Origin: Owenia fusiformis | Lineage: Eukaryota > Annelida > Polychaeta > Sabellida > Oweniidae | Assembly: GCA_903813345.2 (NCBI GenBank) | Contig: CAIIXF020000003.1 | Location: 180,730 to 244,729 of the forward strand | DNA length: 64,000 nucleotides | Direction: 5' to 3' | Shown here: piece by piece, positions 21,441 through 32,337 of the stretch | How positions within the stretch are numbered: the stretch's first letter is position 1 | Layout: each line of letters begins with the position of its first letter | Program-made: the position numbers and the translations under genes | Notes under the pieces: generated by a model | Told to the model about the DNA's origin: nothing | Database searches by the model: none | The model's input: only the letters and a program-made list of their open reading frames with translations

Positions 21441-23350
21441 CTGTAAAATACAGTATTCTATTTTGGAATTTCTATAATTCATGTATACACTTATTACATG
21501 AACCACGGACACTTAAAGTCCGTGCATGAACATTCATTTATATGTATTTCTATTGAAATCATTACCTTGTTTCATTTTTCCTTTCTGTCAAAACAAATAC
21601 CATCAAACATGTCAAACAAGCCATTCAAACCTTTGTTCAATTTATGTTATTATTCTATATTTTTATAATTATAGTTACCAGTTAAAATATTTTCCCAGTG
21701 AGTATTAACGACCATGATCGGACATGCCGGATACAATGTGAAAAACGTCCATAGCCGTTCACAGAAACACATTATTTGTGTACAAGATTCAGTAGACGTA
21801 CCTTGGTCAAATCCGACAACTTTACATAAGTGGGGACCTCGGGGTGAGGGATGCACAGGGAATGTACAACCCCACCCGAAAATCATCAAAAAGCACGCAT
21901 GCTATATATCACGAGTGAAATCATTCATGCCTGATCTGTGAGGTCATACTTGTGAAGGCAGTTCATTAAGACAGGACATGTTGAGTTTTCACAATTGTTA
22001 ACCTCAAATGTAACGTTATCCTTTCCCGAAAAATAAACAGAAATATTAGCATATTAGAATAGGAGTCAAATATGGCTATTATTAGCCATTTTAAATCATC
22101 GTTTATTGAATGAATGTCTTACTGGGGCATCTAGCCCTCAATTTATTCATAATTCATAGTATTTTGGAATGATGTTTATCATGTGGACTTAGCTAGTTTA
22201 TGTTTTTGTGAGCAGTCTATTTTGTTAATTCTTGAGAAAGACGTCATATATTTAGTTAGATTATGACGCGAATTGACCAGTGGCTTTTGTATCATTGTTA
22301 AAGCACACCAATCTTCAACGGCATTTTCAAGCGTAAAACAGACCGTTGACCCTATGTTTTTTTTATATCAAAATAAACATGAGAACACCTTTTTTAGAAT
22401 AAGCAAATAAAAAAAATACCACAATCCATTGGAAATTTGCGTAATTTTTGATTCAAAACGTGTCAAAATGCAAAAATGAAAAAGATATGTTTTTAATGGA
22501 AAAACGTTACAAAAATTCACAAATATTGTTGGGGTAGGGGTAACACTTTAAGTGAAAAAAGTAAGAAAAAATGTCCTGAGTGTACCAATATTCGAACCAA
22601 TGTAATTATGTATAAAGGACGTTTATCTAGGCTTGAAAAAATCGTCAATACTCCCTAAATTATCATTTCATCGACGAAATATAGGAACATATGTTTTTTG
22701 CTTTGGAATCAATGGCGCCTCAAATGTTCAAATGATGATAACGTCACACCTATTTTCAGAAGCTTCTCATGAAAAAACTAATCCGTTGACCTACCTTTTT
22801 TATTACATTTTTCGAATTGCTACATCTAGGTCTATAATAAAAACCTAGTTTCGTTGAGATTGAAAATGGTCGATTTTTTCGGAGGTTACACTGGTATATC
22901 CTTAAGTGAATAAACAAGAACATAATTCTTCCAATGGTTCCTAGTGAAACCGGAAATCACTCAGATCCTTGAAGATGACCTGGAAAATGCCTGTTGGCAC
23001 TTTTACTTTGTCTACAATATCTTGAAGTTCCTTTATTGATCTGAAAGCTTTATGCTTCTAATCAGTCAGCAGTAATCCACTGTAGTGTCGCTTTGAAAAA
23101 CGACAGTTGTGCTTCGCATTTTTTGCAAAAAAATTCTTATTTTCGTTGTATTAGCAGAATTAAAAACAAAATGATCAATCCCTTCCACTCCCTTATTTCT
23201 ACATTATATCTGCGCATGCTCGCATATTTAATTAGCACAACAAAATAAATAAATGGATTGACATGGCTCAACAGCAAATTTTCACCTAATTTCTACATTT
23301 TTTGAAATTAATTTTGTAATATACATAGTGTCGAGTGGTAGGATCATGTT
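21441..23350. other. Right flank inside and beyond the TTAA element; no gene
   Basis: AT-rich sequence. A small perfect hairpin, CACGGAC then CTTAAAGTCCGTG-type pairing, lies at about 21503-21523. Opposing frames at 21650-21941 are without motifs. The TTAA element ends at 22905. No gene recognised. Confidence 0.5.
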
Positions 23351-24003
23351 TTACTTTGAAGCTGTGTTTTTTAGCTCCTTGGTAGTTTTCTCTGCTTCCG
23401 TTTTACCCATGGTGTTGGCAAATTTGCTGGTGAGGGTGTCCACCTGTTTTGTGTGGAAGGCAAGTCTTGTTTGACTGTGTGGAGTGGCTGCATTCTTTAG
23501 GTCGTTCCCGAATTTGTATAATATTGCGTCAAACTCTTCTTTAATGTCAGTAGTGTCTTTTTCGGGTACCCTGCATGGTATTTTGGGGATGAGCCCTTTT
23601 GGGATTCCTGAGGATGAGTTTGTTATGGCCTGTAGTGCGCCTTGTAGGTGTTTTGTTTCCCAAAGGATTTCTTGTTTTAGCGACTCAAGGGTTGTTTGGT
23701 CTGTGGCATGTTGATTGCTTTTGGCAGTTTTGGCTGGTGTGAGTTCAAGTGTTTCCATGATGTTGTTTTTTCCGCGGGTTGGGTAGGGTGGGGTGGCGGT
23801 GGGGTGGCGCTTTTCTTGTTGAGGTTCAGCTTTGCTTTGGTTTTGGTTTTGCCTAAGATTGCATGGTGTTGCCTTTTTAGCATATTCGCCTGGCTATCAG
23901 TAATTGTTGTTAGCTCTGCAGATGCTATAATATCGTCTTGTTTGACTTCCATGGGTGATGGTGTTCCGAGTAAGTTCTCAGCAATGTGATTACTATTCTC
24001 CAT
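23351..24003 (-). pseudogene. Coiled-coil, ORF1/gag-like retroelement fragment (frameshifted)
   Basis: Two overlapping minus-strand frames (24003-23677 and 23758-23351) join through a frameshift near 23700-23760 to give roughly 210 residues starting at MENSNHIAENLLG. The first part has a basic, proline-rich stretch (KKSATPPPPHPTQP). The second is helical and charged (ESLKQEILWETKHLQGALQ, then EEFDAILYKFGNDLKNA), typical of ORF1 or gag-like proteins. No zinc knuckle or other diagnostic motif is present. About 480 bases upstream on the same strand lies a copy of repeat family A (24478-24545), which elsewhere accompanies retroelement sequence. The assignment is an inference from composition and context. 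Confidence 0.4.
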
Positions 24004-24477
24004 ATAGTAGGATTAGTAGTTGTTAATATGTGAATGATTTTTTGGGGAGTGGTGGCTTAGACAATGGCCTGAAACTGAGGTCTCTTAAAGAAACCTCGAT
24101 GACTCATCTATAAATAGTTTATTAGAGTATACTAAGTAGTTTATATAGTGGTGCACTATATATATAAGTTTGTTTTCCCTCAGCATCTTGAAGATATCAT
24201 GAGGATGTGCAGCGAACAGATCTTGTATTAGAAGTGCAGGCTGATCATCATTAGTTCTGACTTAGTTAGTCCAGGGTAATATGACCTCATCTACAAGTTG
24301 AACCGTAGTAGCAACTGTTGACAAATGATTGCCACTCTTGGTAATGCTGTACGATTTTAGGAAAGTATACATAGCGTGGCACCTGTCTGTGATTCCTTTA
24401 TATATTAAATACAGGTTGATCCTGTATTTAACAGTCTGACCTTGGGTGCCTCCTCTGTTTGTGGGATTGCAGCAGTG

Positions 24478-24545
24478 CCAATGTTTCTTGTTGGGTTTCT
24501 TTAAAGTTTTTAGTCACCCTTCCCTTTGGCATTTGGCATATTCAT
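24478..24545 (-). repeat. Interspersed repeat family A, copy on the minus strand
   Basis: Reverse complement of the 5' part of family A: ATGCCAAAGGGAAGGGTGAC, then AAAGAAACCCAACAAG. It is closest to the copy at 355-430. A perfect hairpin built on TTAAATACAGG and CCTGTATTTAA lies just before it at 24405-24431. Confidence 0.6.
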
Positions 24546-24968
24546 TAAAGTTACTGATTATTTAATAAGTTGGGATACGACCCGAAGCTGTTCCAGTCTG
24601 TAAATTCTTTTTCGCACAACAACTTGACAAACTGGTCAAATTCCTTTTATATGCCCCGTGCGGACGTTTTGGACTGCATACATCTGATTGGTTAATACCG
24701 CGTGAAAAATAGGTTAATATGCCAATGAGGTTCCCCAATGGGAGACGATATGAAATTGTGTAAATGCTGTATCAATATTAAATAGCCCAAAAATATGAAT
24801 CAAGATCCCAAATATTACGTAAAATTAGAATCTATTTTCAGAACTACGATTAAATATTAAACATTGGATAGAAAGAATATACATAAAAGGACCATGACAA
24901 ATGGTATTAAATGAAGTACCAGATGAAATTGTAATTCAAGAATGTGGGCCCATCTTCTCCACTGCTTT

Positions 24969-25030
24969 TTTGTTGTCGTGTTTGCAGATCACACTTTCCC
25001 TGTTGTCGTGTTTGCAGATCACACTTTCCC
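24969..25030 (+). repeat. Two-copy 31-bp tandem duplication
   Basis: TTGTCGTGTTTGCAGATCAC followed by ACTTTCCC occurs twice head to tail. It lies in otherwise unremarkable sequence. Confidence 0.8.
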
Positions 25031-25559
25031 AGCCAATTTTTTGTGCTCCTTCACTGCTGTATGATAAGTAGATGTAAAGTTATTGTATATTTATATTTAA
25101 GTTACTTTAAAGCATGCAGCTTTGGAGTTTGTAGGCTTTTAACAGCTATTAACTTTAGCACTGATTCAATGTATGCATTGGCAATTCTTGAACTATTTTA
25201 GATTATCTAGAGTCACAAATTTGTGGAAAATATAGTGTAGTAAAACCCTTCGTTTCATCTGCATGTTATCCGAATTCCACAGGCAAACAGCTGGACTAAG
25301 ATTCATTGTTTGTATGAAGGTAGCTTAATAGCCTTCATAAAAGCTAATTTTGTGTACCGACATAATTGTCTAATATAACAGTTATACTTCGTTATCAAGC
25401 GATTACAAGACTGCCAAAAGAACGTTCCAATCTTTGTTTGATAAGGAAAACTTACTCAGTGACCGTATTATTTAATAAGATGTAATGTGAATGCTAGATT
25501 ACAACAGAATACTTGAAGTAGGACTTGAGTTGTTTTCTCATGCCTATGTTATTAAGTAT

Positions 25560-25730
25560 AAAGCACTAGTGCCAAAGGGAAAGGACTAAAACTTGTAATG
25601 GAACTTAACAAGAAAAAGGAAACTCTAAGTGCATACCAGTCAAGAAAAACAAACCCCATATAGCCCAAAACCATGATCTAACATGAAAAGAAACAATATC
25701 TAATACCCCCTTTCTCCCCATGTGTATTCG
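25560..25730 (+). repeat. Interspersed repeat family A, copy 3
   Basis: Closely matches 51075-51240 over about 165 bases, from AAGCACTAGTGCCAAAGG to the C-rich stretch after AAAAGAAACAATATC. Its start is coding-like (TSAKGKGLKLVMEL). It is followed about 110 bases later by repeat family B (25840-26055). Confidence 0.8.
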
Positions 25731-25839
25731 TATTTGCATTTAAAAGCAAAATGAAAAAGACTGATTATAATGTCATTCTACCTAATTGGAACAATTAGGT
25801 TACCTAATTACCAGAACATTAAAAATGGCATAATATGTT

Positions 25840-26055
25840 TACATAGTTAGAAATGACAAATATGGAATGGAGACCCATTATGGCCGTTAGATAAAAATAA
25901 AAATGTGGTACATGTCCAGCAGAACTCTGAACTCACAAATAGTACCATACATAAAAATGGACATATAAAATAAATACAAGTATATAAAATATGTTGTTAA
26001 AGCTTGGCTATAAAACTGTAAAAATGAAAATATAAAATGTCTCTGTAGCACTCTG
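25840..26055 (+). repeat. Interspersed repeat family B, copy 1
   Basis: Runs from TACATAGTTAGAAATGAC to AAAATATAAAATGTCTCT and matches 63317-63526 at high identity in the same orientation. Both copies border minus-strand retroelement-like ORF fragments (26142-26600 here, 63015-63227 there). That suggests family B is 3'-flanking or untranslated sequence of one retroelement lineage read on the minus strand. Confidence 0.8.
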
Positions 26056-26141
26056 TCTCAGTCATTGGTTGACGTATCACTGGGTGGTAGTATCACTGTT
26101 TACAAATGTCACTGGTTATAATTATATATCACAATAAATGT

Positions 26142-26600
26142 TTATTTGAACGGCTTCCAAGCCGCTGCTTGGACCTCTTCTCTTTTGGGAGGGGTGAGTT
26201 GTGGCTCTTTGAGATTCAGGTCAAATGTCGGACTTGACCCTATCTCCCAGGTGAGTCTCTTCTCTGCCCAATCTGTGTATTTGTCGTCTTTGATGGGTGA
26301 GATCCCAAAGTCTTTCTTGAATCTGGTTTCCAGTGACAACCTCTTAATGGGGATGATGTATTTTGATCTGTCGATGTACTGTACTACCGTTAAAACCGCT
26401 TTCCTCTTCTTAGGTGGTGGTGGAGGAAACTGCTCCTCGTGAGGGGGCTGACGCCCGGCATGGCTTGTTCTGGCTCAGGGGATGGTGAGCGGGGACGCTT
26501 TGCTGGTGATTGATCACCTTTGGATACGATCTTGAGGCCCCAAGTATCCAATAGTCCTTGTAGGTTAGCTAAAACATTTTCTCGACAGGCAGTCTCTATG
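26142..26600 (-). pseudogene. Retroelement ORF fragment of unknown type (frameshifted)
   Basis: Minus-strand reading begins near 26600 with a segment containing ENVLANLQGLLDTWGLKIV. It passes through a basic and proline-rich stretch (KRPRSPSPEPEQ), shifts frame near 26440, and continues with PPPPPKKRKAVLTVVQYIDR, a segment IIPIKRLSLETRFKKDFG and a terminal block ending EEVQAAAWKPFK with a stop at 26142. I do not recognise the domain. The basic proline-rich linker and the adjacent repeat family B suggest an ORF1- or gag-like protein. Confidence 0.4.
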
Positions 26601-26866
26601 GCCGATCGCCGATCTTTTTAAAAAACATTTCTACAGGTATATTTTTGCTGGACAATAATCAGGTAAAATGCGTATTTGCCATTGACATTCTCTGTCACAC
26701 AAAAAATACTGGCGTGACTTCAAATTTTCCAGCAAATGCGTGACAAATACGCAAATTGCGGGACAGTTGGACGGCCTGATGTACATGTACAATGTACTAC
26801 ATGATGATATGTGTGTGGCTAGATAATTAGTTGGTGACTTCTGCCTTACCAAGACATTTACTACAC

Positions 26867-27172
26867 TTACCTATTTTTCTCATCTACCAGGATATCAAAT
26901 ATGTCATGTGATACTCCACCCGCCTCTTCATACCTGCATAGTCTTTCAAAATAAACAAGGGGTGGCGAGTCATTTTGAATCGCAAGGGGTATTTGACGCT
27001 GTCCAGAAAATTCTATAACATTTGGGTTGAATTCATGGGGATAAATAGTATCCCATACACACTCTCCCACATCGTTATCAAAAATCGGAGTCGTCTGAAT
27101 CGCTTGATAGCTCAGAAAAATCATCGTCAGTCGAGGAATCCAATTCATCTGACATTTTCAATAATAACAAAA
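26867..27172 (-). pseudogene. piggyBac-like transposase N-terminal fragment
   Basis: The minus-strand start is acidic and serine-rich (MSDELDSSTDDDFSELSSDS), as in PGBD-type proteins. After a frameshift near 27090 it reads PNVIEFSGQRQIPLAIQNDS, then PLVYFERL and DIFDILVDEKNR. The F-S-G ... D-x-P-L-x-(Y/F)-F ... I-V-(D/E)-x-T-N-R order is the first conserved block of the piggyBac transposase; here the last motif has K in place of T (EKNR). The catalytic DDD core is absent. piggyBac inserts at TTAA, and a TTAA-flanked element lies 4 kb away, though its termini do not look like piggyBac. Confidence 0.6.
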
Positions 27173-27174
27173 AA

Positions 27175-28070
27175 CGACTGACTTGTGGCAATGTTTGTCG
27201 TAAAATGAAAGTGAAACTAATTTTTCTTACTATGTTCTTACCATGTCTATACACAACCTCCCATAAAACAAATATGAGTTGTGAATATAGAATACAATTT
27301 TATCTCTAGAATATGTATAAACAAAGATTGATGCAGCTGGATCGATAAATATTATCAACTTTTAATTAGGTCAATTTCATGAACTGATCATTCTCTAAAT
27401 ATATGCATCTAGGTGAAATTCTTCAAATCAGTTGTTGTTTCACAATGATATACGCTTAAAATAATAAACAATAAAAATATCAATTTAATAAATTTATTTT
27501 ACTTTTAGTACATGTTATGGACATATTTTCTCAAATATTATATATTAGAAAATGATAGGCCCCAGGGATTTCCACAGGGATTTTCCCTGTGGCGCCATAT
27601 TGAAAATATTTCTTGAAGAAGCTGAACTCGCATACTTTATCTCTTATTTCTCCTCTAATTGCTTCTACAACACTTCGATGTAAGGCACTAATACAAGGTA
27701 TAGTTCTGCAGTGTGTCATATTATCGTTTTATTGTTTTTTCCACAACATCTTACAAGGAAATGAGAACATGACTGAGTTTTACACACTTTTCCTTTAAAA
27801 ACGACTGAAAAGTCACACCGGCATTGAGACGTCAAACGAACAAAAAGTCGCACCGGCACTAAGAGAGTTTAAGCATTTATTTTCTCTTCAGTCGTATGAA
27901 AATGGAAAAATAATTTATGTTCACATATTGTGTTTTGGAGAGAGGCATAGGTTTAAATGTTTTTGAATGAAAAATAACAAGACTATAATTCGAGGAGAAC
28001 ATCCCTTTTAAAAATAAATATATTGTAAATATATTGTAACGAAATTACCAGATATGCATCAGAACAAGAA
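27175..28070. other. No recognised gene
   Basis: AT-rich. Near 27560-27600 a small inverted motif (CCACAGGGA/TCCCTGTGG) occurs, and at 27800-27860 AAAGTCxCACCGGCA-type blocks repeat twice. No coding family recognised. Confidence 0.5.
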
Positions 28071-28205
28071 AGGTGAGTTATGACTGTGGTGCAATATCAC
28101 AATTGAGTGATAATCTCAACCGAGTGATGGCTTGGTGCATATTTACAGGTGAGTGATAACTGTGGTGCAATAATCTCAGGTGAGTGATAACTTGGAACAT
28201 ATTCA
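28070..28205. repeat. Degenerate tandem repeat, about 75-bp unit
   Basis: GGTGAGTxATGACTGTGGTG-type sequence followed by TGATAATCTCA and GAGTGATxxCTTGG is present as two imperfect copies (28072-28148 and 28149-28205). Confidence 0.55.
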
Positions 28206-28209
28206 TAAA

Positions 28210-29690
28210 ATATTGAAAGTTTTCATTAGTTCCCAAGATTTGATCGGTGTTGGCATTCATTGGCCCTATATGGATGGTGTGCACACTCGAGTGAAAATTT
28301 ATCGAGATCTAGACTTCCAAACTTACCACAATGTATTCCTTGCACAGGAGGAAACTCATCAGAGGTTTTAGGATTCACTTCTCTGCGACCCGTAGTACCC
28401 GGGCTTAGGAACAACTCCTCCCCCTCTTCAACTAAAGTCCAAGTCATGGGCCCAGTTGTTGTTGATAATCGACAATAGGCTAGATTATATCCAAGATTTT
28501 TATTTTTATAAATGTATCCCCTGGATGAACCAGCCAAAATGAGGCTTTTCTCAAATTATCTTCCGCGTAGGTGAATAGTTCACATAATTGCATAAATTTG
28601 TTGAATAAACTTGTTGATTAATTATTGATATAGAAGTATGTCTGAAGAAATATTGATGTTAATGCCTGTGTTAATGCATGTCCACAATGTAATTACATGT
28701 ACATCTATATTGAAGAGGGGTAAAAGTTTACCTTTCGTAGATCAATCAATTCTAACAGGGGCTTTTGAACGAAACATGTAGTCTTGGAATGTTCTCCTGG
28801 GAATACATCCAGGAACTTGTACCGTGGTATATACTCCGTGGAATAAACAGTTGGAAATTAGACTCGTACACTTGACAGGGTAATACACCATCACATTTTT
28901 TTAATCATATGATCGCTTACTAGCCAATGAGAAAGTGTGCCACATTGCAATGATATAATAATATTATTTATTTTGCTCACCAAATTTATCCCGCGGGTAA
29001 CCATCCAGTGCACCTACAGCTGACATAGCTCGTTGACTTGTAACTGAAAGATACATTAAAACCACAGCAATGTTAATTGATATTAAAACTAACTTTAAAA
29101 TGCTCTACACAACTTGATTTTGGGACCATTCCTGATAAATCCTACAAATTGATATTCATATTATTATTTTACTCTTTTATTTAACTAAATGACATCATAT
29201 AACACACAACTTCTTATCTTGTTTCTTCATCTCTGAAGCTGAATATACATTTTTACCTCTCTGTATCTTAACTGGTCTATGATATTTAGTAATTTTTTAG
29301 TAATGGCAATGCCTCAAGTACTCCAACAATTTCAAATTAGTAAGGATAATTAGATTTTTCCCCTGTCCCTACTACAGTGTCTGTCACTAGGTCCTCCATA
29401 AGTCCCGGTTCATCTGTAAGTCCTGTTTCATCTGTAAATTCTGGTTCATTGATGCATTGGGGTTCTCTGACGTGGAGGACTCCTGAGAGGATGCCTGGAT
29501 GGAGTGGTGACATGTTGGGAGGGAGATGACCTACGCTCACAGTTACCCTCGCCTCTTCTGGCGTTGCGAGGCCCCCAATTGTTATGAGTGGACAACATGT
29601 GTATAACATACATAAGCACCCTAAAAAGGCAAATTGTTCCCTTGGGTTTCACAGCTCTCCCACAAGTTCTTCACCTGTCATTTTTCAATT
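28210..29690. other. No recognised gene
   Basis: Overlapping frames on both strands at 28226-28537 and a 90-codon minus-strand frame at 29337-29609 lack recognisable motifs. The latter is rich in EPGLxD-type repeats (four short units near 29390-29450) and may be a small low-complexity repeat. Confidence 0.45.
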
Positions 29691-29692
29691 CT

Positions 29693-29965
29693 TCAAATTT
29701 TACTTTTTTTATGGAAATAAATATCTGTTATTAGTTTACTCCCATCCTTAATTGTAAGAACGTCTAAGAACGGTATTTGAGAATAACTTTTTTCCTTCGT
29801 GAACTTTATATTTGAGTTTATCGCATTTAGAGTGTTAAGAAAAATGTTCAACTCATTGTCACTAATCAGCCATATGAAGAAGCAGTCATCTAGAAATGGT
29901 TTAAAATCTGAACGGATGTGTTCTATGATTACTGTGTCTAATGTCATCAAGCTGCTGGTAACCAT
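29693..29965 (-). pseudogene. Penelope-like reverse transcriptase fragment
   Basis: A 90-codon minus-strand frame. It contains FLDDCFFIWLISDNEL (position of the catalytic (Y/F)xDD box, here LDD), then NSNIKFTKEKSYSQIPFLDV and a tail with LITDIYFHKKS. The order FxDDxFxIW, IKFTxE, IxFLDV and (T)xxYxK is the palm-to-thumb stretch of Penelope-like RTs. Upstream finger motifs and the GIY-YIG endonuclease are missing. A very short relative of its end lies at 60485-60530. The frame is open only over this piece. Confidence 0.7.
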
Positions 29966-30414
29966 TTCTCATGTCTGTGAGAATCTGAGTGTAAATACTG
30001 TTTGTAATACATGCAGCTGAGCAACAAATTATTGAAGTTAATACCACAATGTCAATTGGTCTTCCTGAAATAATATACTACATAATATACTAATACAAGT
30101 AGTACACACTCCCCTGTAACTCCATGTCTAAGCTCTCTTTCGTCGTTGGTATGATCTTCCTTAGTATAGTATAATTGTCTAGTTCCATCTTGTCCTTAAA
30201 AATGTCCATGATGACCCAAATCTTCCATCCTTTATCGTCTGTTGTCAGTTGTAACAGATGTGATTTCACAGCATAAAGGATTACTACATTCTATATTCAG
30301 GTACGATCCAAGGCCTTTTAGGTTTCACACACTGTGTCGATAAGATGTAGTGGGGTTCTGCAAATTTTACAGCCCCTCGATAATGAGATGGCTAAATGCC
30401 CAAGTTCAATTACT

Positions 30415-30705
30415 CTACTGCCAGATCTCCCAACTAGTGTTATATACTAAAAATTCCTCACTATTCAAAATAATTTTGTTTGAAGCTCCAGTTGTACAAA
30501 TTTCCTGATCTTGTAACACATTGCTAATGTTACAAAGAGATGGATAGGAATGATCAGTGTGTTGGTTTTTACTGCTGTTGTTGTTGAGACTGACGACTGG
30601 TGATTTATCAAGTCTGGAAGAGATTGTTGTAGATGTAGGACTAGATCTAGATGTACTTGCCAAGTAACTTGGCCTAGATTCTAGGCTAGCATTTTTAGAA
30701 ATATC
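30415..30705 (-). CDS. Possible exon, serine-rich unknown protein
   Basis: An open minus-strand frame of 97 codons begins right after a plausible acceptor (TTATTCAG at 30706-30713) and ends at a stop at 30415. It has no ATG near its start, which suits an internal or last exon. It is rich in Ser, Thr and Asn (STSRSSPTSTTISSRLDKSP). An upstream exon candidate lies at 30762-30869, but the phases do not join directly: the donor leaves phase 2, whereas this frame needs phase 0. Either a boundary is wrong or the gene is broken. No family recognised. Confidence 0.35.
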   Translation of the reverse strand, partial: DISKNASLESRPSYLASTSRSSPTSTTISSRLDKSPVVSLNNNSSKNQHTDHSYPSLCNISNVLQDQEICTTGASNKIILNSEEFLVYNTSWEIWQ

Positions 30706-30761
30706 CTGAATAAATAAATCAAATCAAATTAATGATCATTTAGATTCTTAGTTATACTTAC

Positions 30762-30869
30762 AATTTTTTGGAAGGAAATTTGTGTGGATTGAAAGTTTCA
30801 TCCAGGTCATCTCTTTCCTCCTCAGAACCAGACCAATCATATGATATCGTCACATTATATGGATCATCT
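30762..30869 (-). CDS. Possible exon with canonical splice sites, acidic unknown protein
   Basis: A 108-bp minus-strand open block is bounded by a TTTTCAG acceptor (30870-30876) and a GTAAGT donor (30756-30761). The translation includes DDPYNVTISYDWSGSEEERD and a short basic end, with no stop in that frame and early stops in the other two. The following open block is 30415-30705. The N gap 130 bases upstream (31001-31500) may hide the preceding exon. Confidence 0.4.
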
Positions 30870-31000
30870 CTGAAAACAAAATATTAGTAAAATGGAATGA
30901 CATCAAATTATAATTATTTTCTACCAATATACTGTATTACATGTATTAATTATATGGAGATCAAGTGATATGAGAATATTAACAAGTGGGAGAATGTTTT

Positions 31001-31500
31001 NNNNNNNNNNNNNNNNNNNNNNNNNNNNNNNNNNNNNNNNNNNNNNNNNNNNNNNNNNNNNNNNNNNNNNNNNNNNNNNNNNNNNNNNNNNNNNNNNNNN
31101 NNNNNNNNNNNNNNNNNNNNNNNNNNNNNNNNNNNNNNNNNNNNNNNNNNNNNNNNNNNNNNNNNNNNNNNNNNNNNNNNNNNNNNNNNNNNNNNNNNNN
31201 NNNNNNNNNNNNNNNNNNNNNNNNNNNNNNNNNNNNNNNNNNNNNNNNNNNNNNNNNNNNNNNNNNNNNNNNNNNNNNNNNNNNNNNNNNNNNNNNNNNN
31301 NNNNNNNNNNNNNNNNNNNNNNNNNNNNNNNNNNNNNNNNNNNNNNNNNNNNNNNNNNNNNNNNNNNNNNNNNNNNNNNNNNNNNNNNNNNNNNNNNNNN
31401 NNNNNNNNNNNNNNNNNNNNNNNNNNNNNNNNNNNNNNNNNNNNNNNNNNNNNNNNNNNNNNNNNNNNNNNNNNNNNNNNNNNNNNNNNNNNNNNNNNNN
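31001..31500. other. Assembly gap (500 N)
   Basis: Exactly 500 undetermined bases. Confidence 0.98.
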
Positions 31501-32080
31501 GTTGGTAATAGCATGAATAAGACATGAGGCAAGCTAACTTGGTAATATTTTACAAACTATTTCCCTAATGTTGACACTGTGAAAGTCTATTTGTGATATA
31601 ATAATCCTTTGAACCTCAGATTTCCTTACTTATTTAGATTCTCTATCTCTACTTTGACAGTACCAGCTTTTGTGGCACTATCCACAGTATTTTCCAAAAG
31701 AGTTTTTAACTGTATGCATTTTGGTGCATTTGTTATATCTTGTGATCTGCAAATCTAAAAAAATGATATATTTCAAGATATGGATTTTTCTCACTTCAAA
31801 GCACTATCCTCTGTCTTTCTGCCTCTTTATTTGTCCCTTTGAACATCTTTCTCTAGACTGTTTGACAATATTTATATTTTTTTTGCATTTAAGTACCTTG
31901 TAGGCTGGTCGTGTGACCCTTGGCAACCCAATCATTTGAAGTGTCATTGTCATTTGAAGGACCTAGTTCAATATCTAGTTATTTGTATCCTGATTTATTG
32001 ATATACTCTGGAAAAGATGTGTGGCTTCTTGAGTGCTTGTATGAAACCAAATCATCTTTGAAGTATTGATTTACAAAGTT
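31501..32080. other. No recognised gene
   Basis: AT-rich. A 77-codon plus-strand frame at 31670-31903 is Phe/Leu/Cys-rich with no motif and is judged random. Confidence 0.5.
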
Positions 32081-32337
32081 AGTCATACTGTACTTGAAAA
32101 CTTTCTTTGTTTTTGACGTACACAATATTTTTGAAATATATATTTTTCAATAGGTCTTTAGTTGCACCAGTCATCTGTCCGTGTCTTAAGATGACCTCAT
32201 CTGTAATGTTTCCCTTTGACTGTTTAAGACTGTCTAAAATGAAAATAAACACATTGAGGTTATGCTCCTTTTGGACAATATCATGATATACTGTACAAAA
32301 GTATGACTAATTATCACAAAATATCTTGGAGCATTCA

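Larger units (their letters stand above)
14579..22905. mobile_element. 8.3 kb TTAA-flanked element with 18-bp terminal inverted repeats
   Basis: GGATATACCAGTGTAACC at 14583-14600 has its exact reverse complement at 22884-22901. Each end is flanked by TTAA (14579-14582 and 22902-22905), a 4-bp target duplication. TTAA duplications are known from piggyBac, Kolobok and Sola3 transposons. The GG start differs from the usual CCY terminus of piggyBac and fits Kolobok better. No transposase was found inside. The interior consists of nested inverted-repeat elements: 15135-21440, 17003-17994, 18029-19592 and 19611-20185. The element has therefore been a landing site for others, or moved as a large non-autonomous unit. 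A piggyBac-like N-terminal fragment lies at 26.9 kb, but a link is unproven. Confidence 0.8.

Noticed and set aside
14579-22905. Calling the TTAA element piggyBac
   Set aside because: Target duplication fits, but the termini start GGATATACC and not CCY, and no piggyBac core is inside.
29337-29652. Overlapping minus-strand frames with EPGL-type repeats
   Set aside because: Low-complexity, mutually overlapping frames with no domain or splice support.
30921-31532. Long frames across 31001-31500
   Set aside because: Same reason: N bases only, with short random ends.
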